Below, piece by piece: positions 48,601 to 59,154 of a stretch of DNA of 64,000 nt (positions within the stretch are counted from its first letter, which is position 1; each line of letters starts with the position of its first letter). The notes beneath the pieces are model-generated. The model ran no database searches. It was not told the origin of the DNA and was given only the letters and a program-made list of their open reading frames with translations. The DNA lies in NCBI RefSeq assembly GCF_000499845.2, contig NC_023758.2:11939927-12003926 (forward strand). Reading direction: 5' to 3'. The translations under genes and the position numbers were made by a program. Source of the stretch: Phaseolus vulgaris. Its lineage: Eukaryota > Streptophyta > Magnoliopsida > Fabales > Fabaceae.

Positions 48601-50570
48601 TACTGTTTTGTTTATTATTTATATTTAATTTTTATAAATTTATTTACATTTTTTGTCATGTGTTTACTGTTTTTTTAATTTTATAAATACATTAGTACTT
48701 ACTGTTTTTGTATATTTTATTATTATGTTTTTTTTGTTTAACTTTTTATTTTATGTGTTTATTGTTTTTAAATTTTATAAATATATTTATATTTTTTTTG
48801 TTATTATATGTTTACTGTTTTTACGTTTTATATAAATATCTGCGTACTATTTTTTTTATTGTTTTTAATTTTACTAATTGTATTTATTATTTTTAGGTGT
48901 CTAGTGTCTTATTTTTTTTATGCGTTTACTGTTCTTAATTTATAAAAATGTATTTATACTTTTTATTTTTGTCATGTGTTTACTGTTTTAATTTTATGAA
49001 TATATTTACATTTTTTTATTATTATGTACGTATTGTATTATGTTTATTATTATTATGTATTTATGGTTTAGATTTTGGTTATTATGTATTTACTGTTTTT
49101 ACTTTATTTATTAATATATGTTTATTGTTTATTTTTTTATGTGTTTATTGTTCTTAATTTTAATAATTATATTTACATTTTTTTAGGTATTTACTGTTTT
49201 TTTTATGTATTTACTGTTTTTAATTTTTATTATGTGTTTATTGTTTTTAATTTTAATAATTGTATTTATATTCTTTTTCTTAGGTGTTTACTCTTTTGTT
49301 TATTATTTATATTTAATTTTTATAAATTTATTTACATTTTTTGTCATGTGTTTACTGTTTTTAATTTTATAAATATAGTTGCATTTTTTTATTATTATGT
49401 ACTTACTCTTTTTATATATTTTAATATTATGTTTTTTTTTTAATTTTTTAATTTTATATGTTTAATGTTTTTATTTTTTATAAATATATTTATATTTATT
49501 TTTTGTTATTATGTGTTTACTGTGTTTACGTTTTATATAAATATCTGTGTACTATTTTTTTTATTGTTTTTAATTTTACTAATTGTATGTATTACTTTTA
49601 GGTGTTTACTGTCGTATTTTCTTATTGCGTTTACTGTTTTTAATTTATAAAAATGTATTTGTACTTTTTATTTTTGTCATGTGTTTACTGTTTTAATTTT
49701 ATAAATATATTTTCATTTTTTATTATTATTATGTACGTATTGTATTATATTTTTTATTATTATGTATTTACTGTTTTTACATTTTTTTATTAATATATGT
49801 TTACTATTTATTTTTTTATGTGTTTATTGTTCTTAATTTTAATAACTATATTTACATTGGTTTCAGGTATTTACTGTTTTCTTTATTTTTTTATGTATTT
49901 ATATTTTTTAATTTTTATAAATGTATTTACACTTTTTTTTGTCATGTGTTTACGTTTTTAAATATTATAAATATATCTACATTTCTGTTATTATTATTTA
50001 AGTATTATATTTACTGTTTAGTTTTTTTATTTTATGTGTTTACTATTTTTTAATTTTTATAAACATATTTATATTTGTTTATTATATCTTTACTGTTTTA
50101 CATATTTTATTAATATGTGTTTATTGTTTATTTTTTATGTCTTAATTTTTTTAAATTTTAATAATTGTATTTATATTCTTTTTCTTAGGTGTTTACTCTT
50201 TTGTTTATTATTTATATTTAATTTTTATAAATTTATTTACATTTTTTTGTCATGTGTTTACTGTTTTTAATTTTATAAATATAGTTGCATTTTTTTATTA
50301 TTATGTACTTACTGTTTGTATATATTTTATTATTTTGCTTTTTTGTTTAATTTTTTTATGTGTTTATTGTTTTTATTTTTAATAATTGTATTTATATTAT
50401 TTTTTTAGGTGTTTACTATTTTTTTTATTATTTATATTTAATTTTTATAAATTTATTTACATATTTGGTCATGTGTGTTACTGTTGTTAATTTTATAAAT
50501 ATAGTTTATTTTTTTATTATTATGTACTTACTTTTTTATTATTAGTTTTTTTTGTTTTGTTTTTTATTTT
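45600..50570. repeat. T-rich degenerate tandem array, about 5 kb
   Basis: The plus strand is overwhelmingly T with some A, little G and very little C. Variants of (A/G)TGTTTACTGTTTTTAATTT and TATAAATATATTTA recur every few tens of bases. Longer segments recur too. A GTGTACTATTTTTT...TTTTAATTTTACTAA block appears near 46390, 47571, 48836 and 49540. A GGTGTTTACT...TTTATTATTTATATTTAA block appears near 47075, 47318, 48595, 49285, 50188 and 50408. The hydrophobic Phe/Tyr/Ile/Leu open frames inside are products of composition, not genes. A CACTA MITE interrupts it at 47852-48207. Confidence 0.85.
47852..48207. mobile_element. CACTA (En/Spm) MITE, 356 bp
   Basis: The right end GATTTTCTTGTAGTG is the inverse of the classic CACTACAAGAAAATC terminus. 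The left end CATTAAAAATAAACATGAAA is a worn match to the inverse of the right end (CATGAAATA, AAATTAATTTT conserved). A 3-bp duplication ATA flanks it (47849-47851, 48208-48210), as expected for CACTA. The interior is itself a fold-back (GTTAAATGGTTTTTAG near 47973 versus CTAAAAATCATTTAAC near 48070). No transposase is present. Confidence 0.85.
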
Positions 50571-53555
50571 ATGTTGACTTGCAATTAAAGGTGAAGGTTA
50601 TGAATGACTTCCAAGGAGTTGTTGAATATGTCGAGTGTGGTGGAAAAGTTGAAAATTTCCTAGAAGTCTAACAAGAACTTGGGGCGGTGCGAGTTCCACA
50701 AGGGATTCAGGCATGACGTGGAGCGTTGTATAGTTTTGGGATATCAGTTAGCAGGCCGGCTTGGTGAAGGATGAATTCTTGAAGGAATATCTGGAAGGGA
50801 ACCAAGAAGGGTCAAAGGAAGAAGTTGCTCTTGGGAACCAAGTGCACGAGGTACCAGTCCATGGCGAGCTGAACACCATCTCGAGAGGATTCTCGGGAGG
50901 GGGATGCTCTGCCTCCAAGCATAAGGAATACACGAGAGAAGTAATGGTAGTAGAGGCGCGAATATCTGATCAACCGGCAGAGCCCGATCTCTGCTTTACG
51001 AGTTCTGATTTGGAAGACGTGGTCCTACATTAGGATGATTCGGTGGTGATATCCATTGTCAATATGGGAAGAAGAGTACACCGAGTTATCATCGATTGGG
51101 GAGCTTAGCTGATGTGATGTTCTGGGTAACGTTTAATAATTTGCGGTTGTCACCTGACCAGTTAAGGCCATATGATGGATGTCTGTTTGGCTTTGCGGGA
51201 GATCAGGTGGAGGTGCGTTGGCATGTTGAGCTAAGGACGACTTTCTCAGATGGCACCTCAGCTTGCACGATCAACATCAGGTATATAGTATTTAATGTTG
51301 TCTCGACCTACAATTTGCTTTTGGGAAGGCCCTCTTTGAAAGGGCTAGGTGTGGTGGCCTCAATGAGGAACATGAAGATGAAATTGCCCTCCCTTGAAGG
51401 AGGGTTGATCATCATCAAGTCTGATCAGAAGGCTATGAGGAAGTGTTACGAGAGCAACCTGAAAAGCAGGAGGGGAGTGTACTCAATCATTGTTCAGGCG
51501 TGAGAATTAGAAGAGATCATGCAAACTGAAGTCGCCAACGAGAGGCAACCTGGACTTGCTGGTGAGGTTTGGGAGAAAGAGAGAGGAGGAAAAAAGTTCA
51601 AGCTCAGCACGTCATATAGGCTGAGAGTTACAAGACAAGATAGTTGGGATAATATCAAGGCATATGAACGCTTTTGCTTTGTCATCCGCGGATATGCCTG
51701 GGATAGATCCAGACTTCTTGTGCCATAGGCTTACTATGGATGAGAAGGTCAGACCGGTGGTGCAGAGAAGAAGGAAATTTAATGAGGAGAGACACCTAAT
51801 CATTAGGGAAGAGACGCATAAGCTCTTGAAGGATGACCACATAAGGGAGATTCAATACCCTGAGTGGTTAACAAACGTGGTATTGGTGCAAAAGGCTAAC
51901 GGAAAGTGGAGGATGTGCGTCGACTTTACAGACCTGAATAGACTCCAAGGACTCTTATCCACTGCCCAACATAGACTCCTTGGTGGACAACGCCTCAAGT
52001 TGCCGTTTGCTGAGTTTCCTAGACGCATTCTTGGGTACAATTAGATCCGCATCCACCCCCGAGATGAGAGCAAGATCACCTTCATGATCGAGCTCTCCAG
52101 TTATTGCTACAAGTTCATGCCTTTTGGCCTCAAGAATGCTGGTGCCATCTATCAAAGGTTGATGGATAGGATTCCCGCCCCAATGATTGGGCAGAATGTA
52201 TAGGTGTATGTGGGCGACATGGTCGTTTCAGAAGAGAAGGATCAACACGTTGTTGATTTGGAAGAGTTGTTCAACACGATAGCCAAGTACAATCTCAAAC
52301 TAAACCTAGCAAAATGTGTGTTTGGGGTGGAAGCAGGGAAGTTCCTTGGTTTTCTACTCATTGGACGGGGTATAGAAGCAAACCCAAACAAGTGCACAAC
52401 AATCATAAGAATGAGAAGCTCTGCTAGTGTGAAGGAAGTACAACAGTTGACTGGGCGCATGGCCGCCCTGTCCAGATTCTTATTAGCTGGTGGAGATAAG
52501 GGGTACCCTCACATCCAATGCTTGAAGAAGAATAACCATTTCGTATGGACTCACGAGTGTGAAGACACCTTCATCAGGTTTAAGGAGTACCTGGCCAGCC
52601 TGCCTATCCTTTGTAAGCCACTACCAGGGACTCCTTTTCGTCTCTACTTCGCAGTCATAAATCGGGCAATCAGCTCGTTCATTGTGCAAGAGTAGGATAG
52701 GGTTTAAAAGCCCATTTACTTCATGAGCAAGGTACTAAAAGGGCCATAGACACGATATCAAGCTATCGAAAAGGCCGCCCTTGCAGTAGTATTCGCAGCT
52801 TGGCGACTTCGCCATTATTTTTAGAGTTCACTATAATAGTGATGACTGATATGCCCATCCGCAAGGTCCTTCAAAAGTCCGACATGGCAGGTTAAATGGT
52901 TCGATGGGCGGTTGACTTGTCTGAGTTTGATGTACAGTACGAACCCAGGGGGCTCATCAAGGGTCAAGAATATGCTGATTTTGTGGTAGAACTTTCATCT
53001 AAGGCTACCTAGCCAGATGACAATGACTTCTAGTGGTCCTTTTACTGGATGGATCTTCTAATCAACAAGGGAGTAGTGTTGGAGTCATCCTGGAGGGACC
53101 AAGTGGCTTGTTGATCGAGTAGGCCTTGAGGTTTGCCTTCAAAGCCAACAACATTCAAGCTGAGTATGAAGCTCTAATAGCTAAGGAATTAAGAGCTTGA
53201 AGCTTGTTGGTAAAGAATGACTCATTCTTGGTTACTAGGCAGGTCACAGGTGAGTATCAAGCTAAAGATCTGCAGATGGCCTTGTACCTCAAGTATGTTG
53301 TGTTCCTAAAGGCAACTTTCTCCATGTTCAAGCTGGTGCATGTCCCAAGATAGCGAAATTCCCGAGCAGACTTGTTGTTCAAGCTGGCTAGCTCGGGAAA
53401 GGGAGGTCGACAAAGGTCAATCATTCAGGAGACCCTGAAGTCGTCCAGGACTACTACAAAGGGGATAGTAGGGGTCAACCATGTGAGGACCTCGATGGTC
53501 GGCCCAGAACAAGGAAAAAGAGTGTTCCCCTGATGTTGACGCATAAGTTGATGCC
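50571..53555 (+). pseudogene. Tat-lineage gypsy copy 1: gag end, protease, RT, RNase H, second RNase H; degenerate
   Basis: Order along the plus strand: gag zinc-knuckle-like CEFHKGFRHDVERC (~50685); linker and protease (50761-51503; YNLLLGRPSLKGLG near 51310; catalytic D-(S/T)-G reads DWGA at about 51098); reverse transcriptase (~51664-52300; PVVQRRRKFNEE, YPEWLTNVVLVQKANGKWR, CYKFMPFGLKNA); connection and first RNase H (52204-52860; AIEKAALAVVFAAWRLRHYF); second, archaeal-type RNase H remnant (~53030-53200; GVILEGPSGLL-like, NIQAEYEALIA-like). The dual RNase H and lack of chromodomain point to the Tat lineage. Stops and frameshifts abound. The RT YVDD box reads YVGD. Integrase is absent. 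GC is far higher than in the neighbouring T-rich array. Confidence 0.85.
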
Positions 53556-53963
53556 CTGCTGACAGGTGATTGTTCTGTTATTATTTTATGCACTCATTAG
53601 AGACAAGATTTCTTTCTGTTGTAGCACCTTGAGGGAAGGCGCCCATAAACCATAATATTTTCTATTGAGTATGCTTTCAGTTGAGATTAGATTCTCATGA
53701 GAGAAAGCTTTACCAGAGATAAGCTATAAAAGGAGGTTGAGTTCCCAGGTAAAGGTAAGTTGTTTCTAAGACTGGAATTGAATACTTCTAAAATTCTAGT
53801 AAGCTCTTACTGACTTGATCGTCAGAGTGCAATCAACAGGTAAAATCCCCTCTGTTTCAGCGGAGTCACGTTCCAGTGCAACAAGACATATAATTGATTC
53901 CAGAAGGGACACATGGAACTAGAATTTGTCATCAGAATCAACAAGCGAGCAAGTCAACTGACA
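53556..53963 (+). repeat. LTR-like segment following Tat copy 1
   Basis: Similar in part to the LTR before Tat copy 2: CCTATAAAAG/GCTATAAAAGGAGG, GGTAAAGGTAAGTT, ACTGACTTGAT(C/T)GTCAG and AAGCGAGCAAGTCAACTGACA near the end. TATAAAAGGAGG (about 53725-53736) looks like a promoter TATA element. Both borders are approximate. Confidence 0.6.
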
Positions 53964-54787
53964 AGAATAAGATTATAAAGAAATTAAACTTGTTATAATG
54001 TTAAAACAATTCACTTTTATCCAAAAAAAAGAGTAAGAAGAAGATCAACACCAATTATGTATAAAATTTTGAAGCCAATTCAAACAAGACAAAAGGAGAG
54101 TCGAAGAAAAATTATTAAGAAAGTATCCTATCATGTTCCTTCACTCATTCACACAACTCAAACAATGAGTCGTAAGCGAGACATGCACTATTTTTACCGC
54201 CACGACGCTGCCACCCCTTACTAGAGCCAGTGGAGGAGGAGAGACCGACAACGAGGCCTGCGCCGCCTTCCGTAGTGTTGGTGATGGGCCTCCCTCAAGA
54301 CTGCTCCGTCCTCGATCTCAAGTCTCGCTTCGGGATCTATGACGCTATCTCCCGCATCCGCATCGACCGCGATGTCGTTGGCTTCATTACTTACCGGTCA
54401 AAGGACTCTTCCAACGCCGCCATAGCCGCCGGTGTTGACCCCTCATTCGGAATCACCGTTAGCTCAAAAAAGGTTCTTCCTTTTACCTTTGCCACTTAGG
54501 GTTTTGAAGTTCCTGTTTTTTATTATGATTTGTGAATGTTTAGGGTTTTGTCTGAAGTGTTTAGTATAACAAAAGTGAACGCAGTTGAGGAATTTTCATC
54601 TTAGTTGTTTGTAACTCAATTAAAAAAATGGGAGCCTTGAATTTGAAGAGGGGAATGAGAAGGCGCGAAACAAATTTGACGAATTTTCTATCCAGCTGTT
54701 TACAATTTTGGTAAAATTTTGAACTTTAAGTCTGTGTTTAGATCAATGTGTTTTAATTAAAATTGATTTGGTAGTGAAGTGGGTTTA

Positions 54788-57371
54788 TGTTATATCCTAA
54801 AGTTTGGGATTTGATTAATATTATTGTTGAGTTGTTAAGATTTAATTAGTAGATATTGGGATTTAATTAGTTAGGATTTAATTAGTTGAGATTTAATTAG
54901 TAGTTTCTATCATTTATCATTTATCTTTAGTTGAGATTTAATTAGCATAATTTATCTCTATCATTTGTAATCTTTAGTACTCTATAAATAAAGTATTGAA
55001 CTATTATTTGAGATATGAATAATATATGCACTTTGTTTCCTTTTCTCAATTCTCTATCATATTCTCTATCATTGTTCTTGTTCTTGGTATAATCGGAAGC
55101 CACCTAAAGGTTCCCTTTGTCCAAAGCCTAATCGTTCTTCGAAATCTCTTATGAGAGGACTTAGACGCTTGCACACACGATCATTCATATCAATTGGTAT
55201 CAGCTAAGACTTTCCAGTACTTTCAATGGCAGATTCAACACGCTCCGCTCAAGCTGCTAAGGAGATGGAAGATAAAATCTCCCAAAGGATGGATAATAGG
55301 TTTCTAGAACTCGCGAATACGTTGAAGGAAACCTTGACTCTTTCTATGAAAGACACCATGTAGGAATTACTTACTCCATCTCGAGGAGAAGGGCCCCATG
55401 GCCTCTCCAATGACAACATGGGGTTTGGTGCAATTGGTGATGATCCCATGGTTGAGTTGTTGCGTCTATGAAAAAAGACTTTAGTTGATGCCTATCATGA
55501 AGAGTTCAATTCAATCATTACAAGATTGAAGTTATCTGATGATCATATTCTAAGGTGCTTCCTTGGTGGATTAAAGAAAGAAATCCAGATGATGGTATGA
55601 ATGTTCCGACCTAAGTCTCTACAACATGCGTTTACCTTGGCCAGGACGTATGAAGGAGCTAATTCAAGCAATTCGATGGCCAAATTCCACAGGGGAGTCT
55701 TGGGTCCAGCACCAGTGCCTATATCGTCGTCTGCTTCAATCAATGTGGCCCCTAAACCCAAACCAACACACCACTTATCACCGGAGTTCATAGCAGAAAG
55801 TAGAGCCAAAGACCTTCGTTATTTTTGTGCGAAATTACAACTTCACGTCATGGAGATGGAGGAAGATGACTCACATGATAGTCCTCCCAGTGATGTGACT
55901 GAATTATTGCAAATGAAAGAGCCACAAATCTCAGTCAACGCATTAACCATAGTGGTTGGGTTCCGAACTATGAGAATAGCTGGATATCATCAAAATCGAC
56001 CTTTACATATTCTCATTGACAGTGACAACACTCATAATTTCTTAGATACCCAAATGGATAAAAAATGTGGGTGCATAATTGATACGATTGCCCCTTTGAA
56101 TGCCATGGTAAGCTGGGCTCTACCACAAACCTTAAGGCTCTGTTTGGATTGAGGAGAGGATTTGTGAGGAGGGGAGGGAGTGGATTTGTGAGGATTAGAG
56201 AGGATATGTGAGGTTGTTTGGATTGAGGGATGATAGAGTGGATTTGTGAGGATGATTTATTGTAAATTTACAAATTTATCCTCGTTATTAAAAATATTTG
56301 AATAATAAATTATAATTTTTTTGTAGGTTTGAATTAATTAAATATTTTTAATATATAATATTCATAATTTTTTATACTTTTATTAAAAAATTAAAAAATA
56401 TAATGAAAATATTTTTGTGTTAAATTGAAATAAATTTATTAAATATATTAAAATTTATGAAAATAATATTTATTATTTATATTCATTTGTTACTCTATAT
56501 ATATTGTTGATATATATTATAATTTTTATTTTTTTATTTTTATTATTTACAATTATATGTTGTTATTAATAGTATAATTAAATATTTTTGAAATTATAAA
56601 TAATAAATAAATTTATATAATATTTAATTTTATATATTGTAATAAAATGAATGCAAAAAGATATTTTGGTAAAAATACAACAATCCACATCAATCCCCCA
56701 AATCTCTTCATTTTGTGAAGAGTGAAAAAAATCATCCACCCTCTCCCCCACTCTCAAAACCATGTAAACAAACACAAAAATCACTCCCTCCCTCCTCCCA
56801 CTTGGAAGCAAACACACACTAAAACAATTAAGAGGGTTTTTGGGCTTAGTTGGATATTATAGAAGATTTGTTCGTGGGTATGACGTCATTGCTACACCCT
56901 TAACTGATATGCTTAAGAAGGATAATTTCATTTGAAGACGAAGTACCATTGTTCCATTCTTGAGGGCAAGAATGTTGTTGTGGGGAGGGCCTTATTATAT
57001 CCTAAAGTTTTGGGATTTGACTAATATTATTGTTGGGTTGTTAAGATTTAATTAGTAGATATTGGGATTTAATTAGTTGGGATTTAATTAGTAGTTTCTA
57101 TCATTTATCATTTATCTTTAGTTGGGATTTAATTAGCATAACTTATCTATATCATTTGTAATCTTTAGTACTCTATAAATAAAGTATTGAACTATTATTT
57201 GAGATATGAATAATATATGCACTTTGTTTCCTTTTCTCAATTCTCTATCATTGTTCTTGTTCTTGGTATAATCGGAAGCCACCTAAAGGTTCCCTTTGTC
57301 CAAAGCCTAATCGTTCTTCGAAATATCTTATGAGAGAACCTAGACACTTACACACACGATCATTCATATCA
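54788..57371 (+). mobile_element. Non-autonomous gypsy-type LTR retrotransposon in the RRM gene intron
   Basis: Left LTR 54788-55192 and right LTR 56993-57371 share TATATCCTAAAGTTT at the start and CGATCATTCATATCA at the end. An exact GTTTA duplication flanks the element (54783-54787, 57372-57376). TTGGTATCAGCTAAGAC directly after the left LTR fits a Met-tRNA primer site. A purine tract GTTGTGGGGAGGG precedes the right LTR. The interior encodes gag-like (MADSTRSAQAAKEMEDKI) and protease-like (RPLHILIDSDNTHNFLD) pieces, then jumps to an RNase-H-border piece ([22 protein letters not shown]). Most of pol is therefore gone. Same strand as the gene. Confidence 0.93.
56136..56819. mobile_element. 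PIF/Harbinger-like MITE (684 bp) nested in the intronic retrotransposon
   Basis: Termini GGCTCTGTTTGGATTG and GGAAGCAAACACACAC form imperfect inverted ends, with TAA at 56133-56135 and 56820-56822. TAA is the typical target of the superfamily. The interior is AT-rich. The left arm repeats GGATTTGTGAGGA and GTTGTTTGGATTGAGGGA. It is related in inverse to the MITE at 18431-19566. It cuts the protease-like frame of the host element. Confidence 0.75.
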
Positions 57372-57935
57372 GTTTACCCTTTTCATCCGAGGCAACAACT
57401 ATTTGAAACTGCTATAGTTCATAATCGATCATGAACCCGAAATCAATATTAGAATTTCTCAACATTACAGTTTATGTTTGGTAAAAGTTGAAAACATGGT
57501 TTCTGAGATCTACAATATACATTCCCAAATTGTAAAGGACAATGGAGAAGGAAGCATGTGTTCCTTTAGTTGTGAAAGAAATTATTAGGCTATGAGGAAC
57601 TAAGATGTGCTCAATTTGAAAGAGGTTGTTGTGTTTAACAGGTTCAGGTGTTGTGGGCAACAAATCCTCTAGCGATGTGGAGGGAAGGAGTTGGTAATAG
57701 GAAGGATAAAGGTTATATGTCAAAGCTTGTGCGTGCTGAGGCACCTTTGAGCAAGCATGAAAGAGGTAATAGACTTGGTTCCGCTATAGGGAACACTAAA
57801 CGTGGTGATGAGAATAACTTAGGCAGCTCTGTTTTAGAAGTTCCTTTCAAGGGCCGAGAAATTGTTGCTTATGATGATATCCTCTCACTATCAAAATTTA
57901 TATTATTAGAGCCTTATCTTATTCTGTATCAGTGA

Positions 57936-58549
57936 TTTCAATTTGGCATTTAGTTCCTTCTTGTTTTGTTGTTAAGTATGTTCTCAATTGATTTTGTGAT
58001 GTTTCAAAGCACACATGGTAAATGTAATGTAAATATATGGTTTTACATTATGATATCTTATCCCTTCAATTCTTTATATTTGAAACTGTGAAATTGTTCA
58101 TTTATGATTGCTCCCATCTGAAAACCTTTTATTTGAATAAACTCTTAAATTTGTGAGTGTGAATATCTAATATTTTAGTTTAATGAACTTTTCAAAGTTG
58201 ACCAATAATACACTGATTATTGTCATTTTATTTTACTTCAATTCATTTGAGTCAATGGTTTTGCTTTCATGCCCAATTCAGACATTGATTACAAGTTTGA
58301 GGGCTTCTTTATAAAGAAAGAATTAAATCTATTATTCTATACGTGTTTTAACGTAAAATTATAATTAGAACAAATTAAAATATAAATTTCAATTATGTTT
58401 GATAATTTAAGAATAATTAAGTTGTTCAATGGTCAAATTTAATGTTATGAGAATAACAAATGATCAATAGAAACAAAATGAATTAAACGGTATGAGAAAA
58501 AAAGATAAAATTTAAATTTAAAGAAAAAACTCAACTCAAATTATAATAA
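57936..58549. other. 3' flank of the RRM gene and AT-rich spacer
   Basis: Contains the presumptive 3' untranslated region of the RRM gene (TAAATGTAATGTAAATATATG and TTCTTTATATTTGAA stretches) and then AT-rich spacer. No other feature seen. Confidence 0.45.
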
Positions 58550-59154
58550 GAATGTGAAATATATTTGTACTGGACGGACTAGCTCGAGCTCGGGAGCCAA
58601 GCACTTGAGTGTAATAGGTCGATTAGATGAGTCTATTTGGAGGATACCTAGCTCGGTCTAAGGTGAATAATGGGTTTAACGATGTGTGATGAGGTCAGTC
58701 CAGATACTTGACAGTCTATATTAAAAGGATAATTAAAAGCGAAACAACATGGTGAGTAACTGAAGTAGTTAAACGTATATATATTTTCAATTTAAATAAA
58801 AACTGTTAGGAATAATGTTGCATTGTACCAAAAAAATAAAGGTATGCATTAACGAAATATTCTTGTTGATGAAATTATATTCTTGTTGATAAAATTATAT
58901 TCTTGTTGATGAAATTGTTGAAGGAATGCCTATAAAAGGGTTTAAGACATGAGTAAAGGTAAGTTTTATGAGAACTCTACACTGATACAAATTTTCTAGT
59001 TTGAATGCTTTCACTGACTTGATTGTCAGCGTGTGATCAACAAGTGGAGCCTCCTTTGTCACAAAAGGCTAGCATCTCGTTCAACAATACCAAGCAAAGT
59101 CGTTTCAACTCAGAGTCCATTTTCAAGTCCAACCAAGGTCAGCAGGCGAGAACA
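58550..59154 (+). repeat. 5' LTR of Tat copy 2
   Basis: Ends GGCGAGAACA at 59154, followed by TTTGGCGCCCCG, a primer-binding-like sequence of the TGGCGCC type used by Tat/Athila elements. Contains CCTATAAAAGGG (58929-58940), a good TATA element, and ACTGACTTGATTGTCAG, shared with 53556-53963. The left border is approximate. Confidence 0.65.
58859..58918 (+). repeat. 20-bp triplication inside the Tat LTR
   Basis: Three consecutive 20-bp units, ATTCTTGTTGATGAAATTAT with one or two changes each. They lie about 10 bp upstream of the TATAAAAG element of this LTR, so they may belong to the promoter region. Confidence 0.85.

Larger units (their letters stand above)
54165..57935 (+). pseudogene. RRM-domain protein similar to Arabidopsis At1g27050, two exons, frame break near the 5' end
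   Basis: Exon 1 runs 54165-54472 and exon 2 runs 57642-57935, with GT-AG borders (AAAAAAG/GTTCTT; TTTAACAG/GTTCAG). The expected start ATG at 54165 opens MSRKRDMHYFYRHDAATPY and meets TAG at 54222. The family-like sequence resumes in another frame (EEERPTTRPAPPS; RRM part VVLVMGLPQDCSVLDLKSRF, VVGFITYRSKDSSNAAIAAG). Exon 2 continues VQVLWATNPLAMWREGV, SKLVRAEAPLSKHERGNRLG and VPFKGREIVAYDDI. That fits the recalled C-terminus, with about 16 extra residues before the stop. One missing base between about 54206 and 54222 would explain the break. Otherwise translation would need the internal ATG at 54284, which truncates the RRM start. Function of the family is unknown to me beyond RNA-binding type. 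Sequencing error is possible. Confidence 0.75.

Noticed and set aside
45607..50545. Many Phe/Tyr/Ile/Leu-rich open frames of 60-160 codons that look like membrane proteins
   Set aside because: They arise from the T-rich repeat in every forward frame and lack any family motif or stable composition.
45600..50570. Recurrent TGTTTAC as a forkhead binding site array
   Set aside because: Plants have no classical forkhead factors, and the motif is a by-product of the repeat unit.
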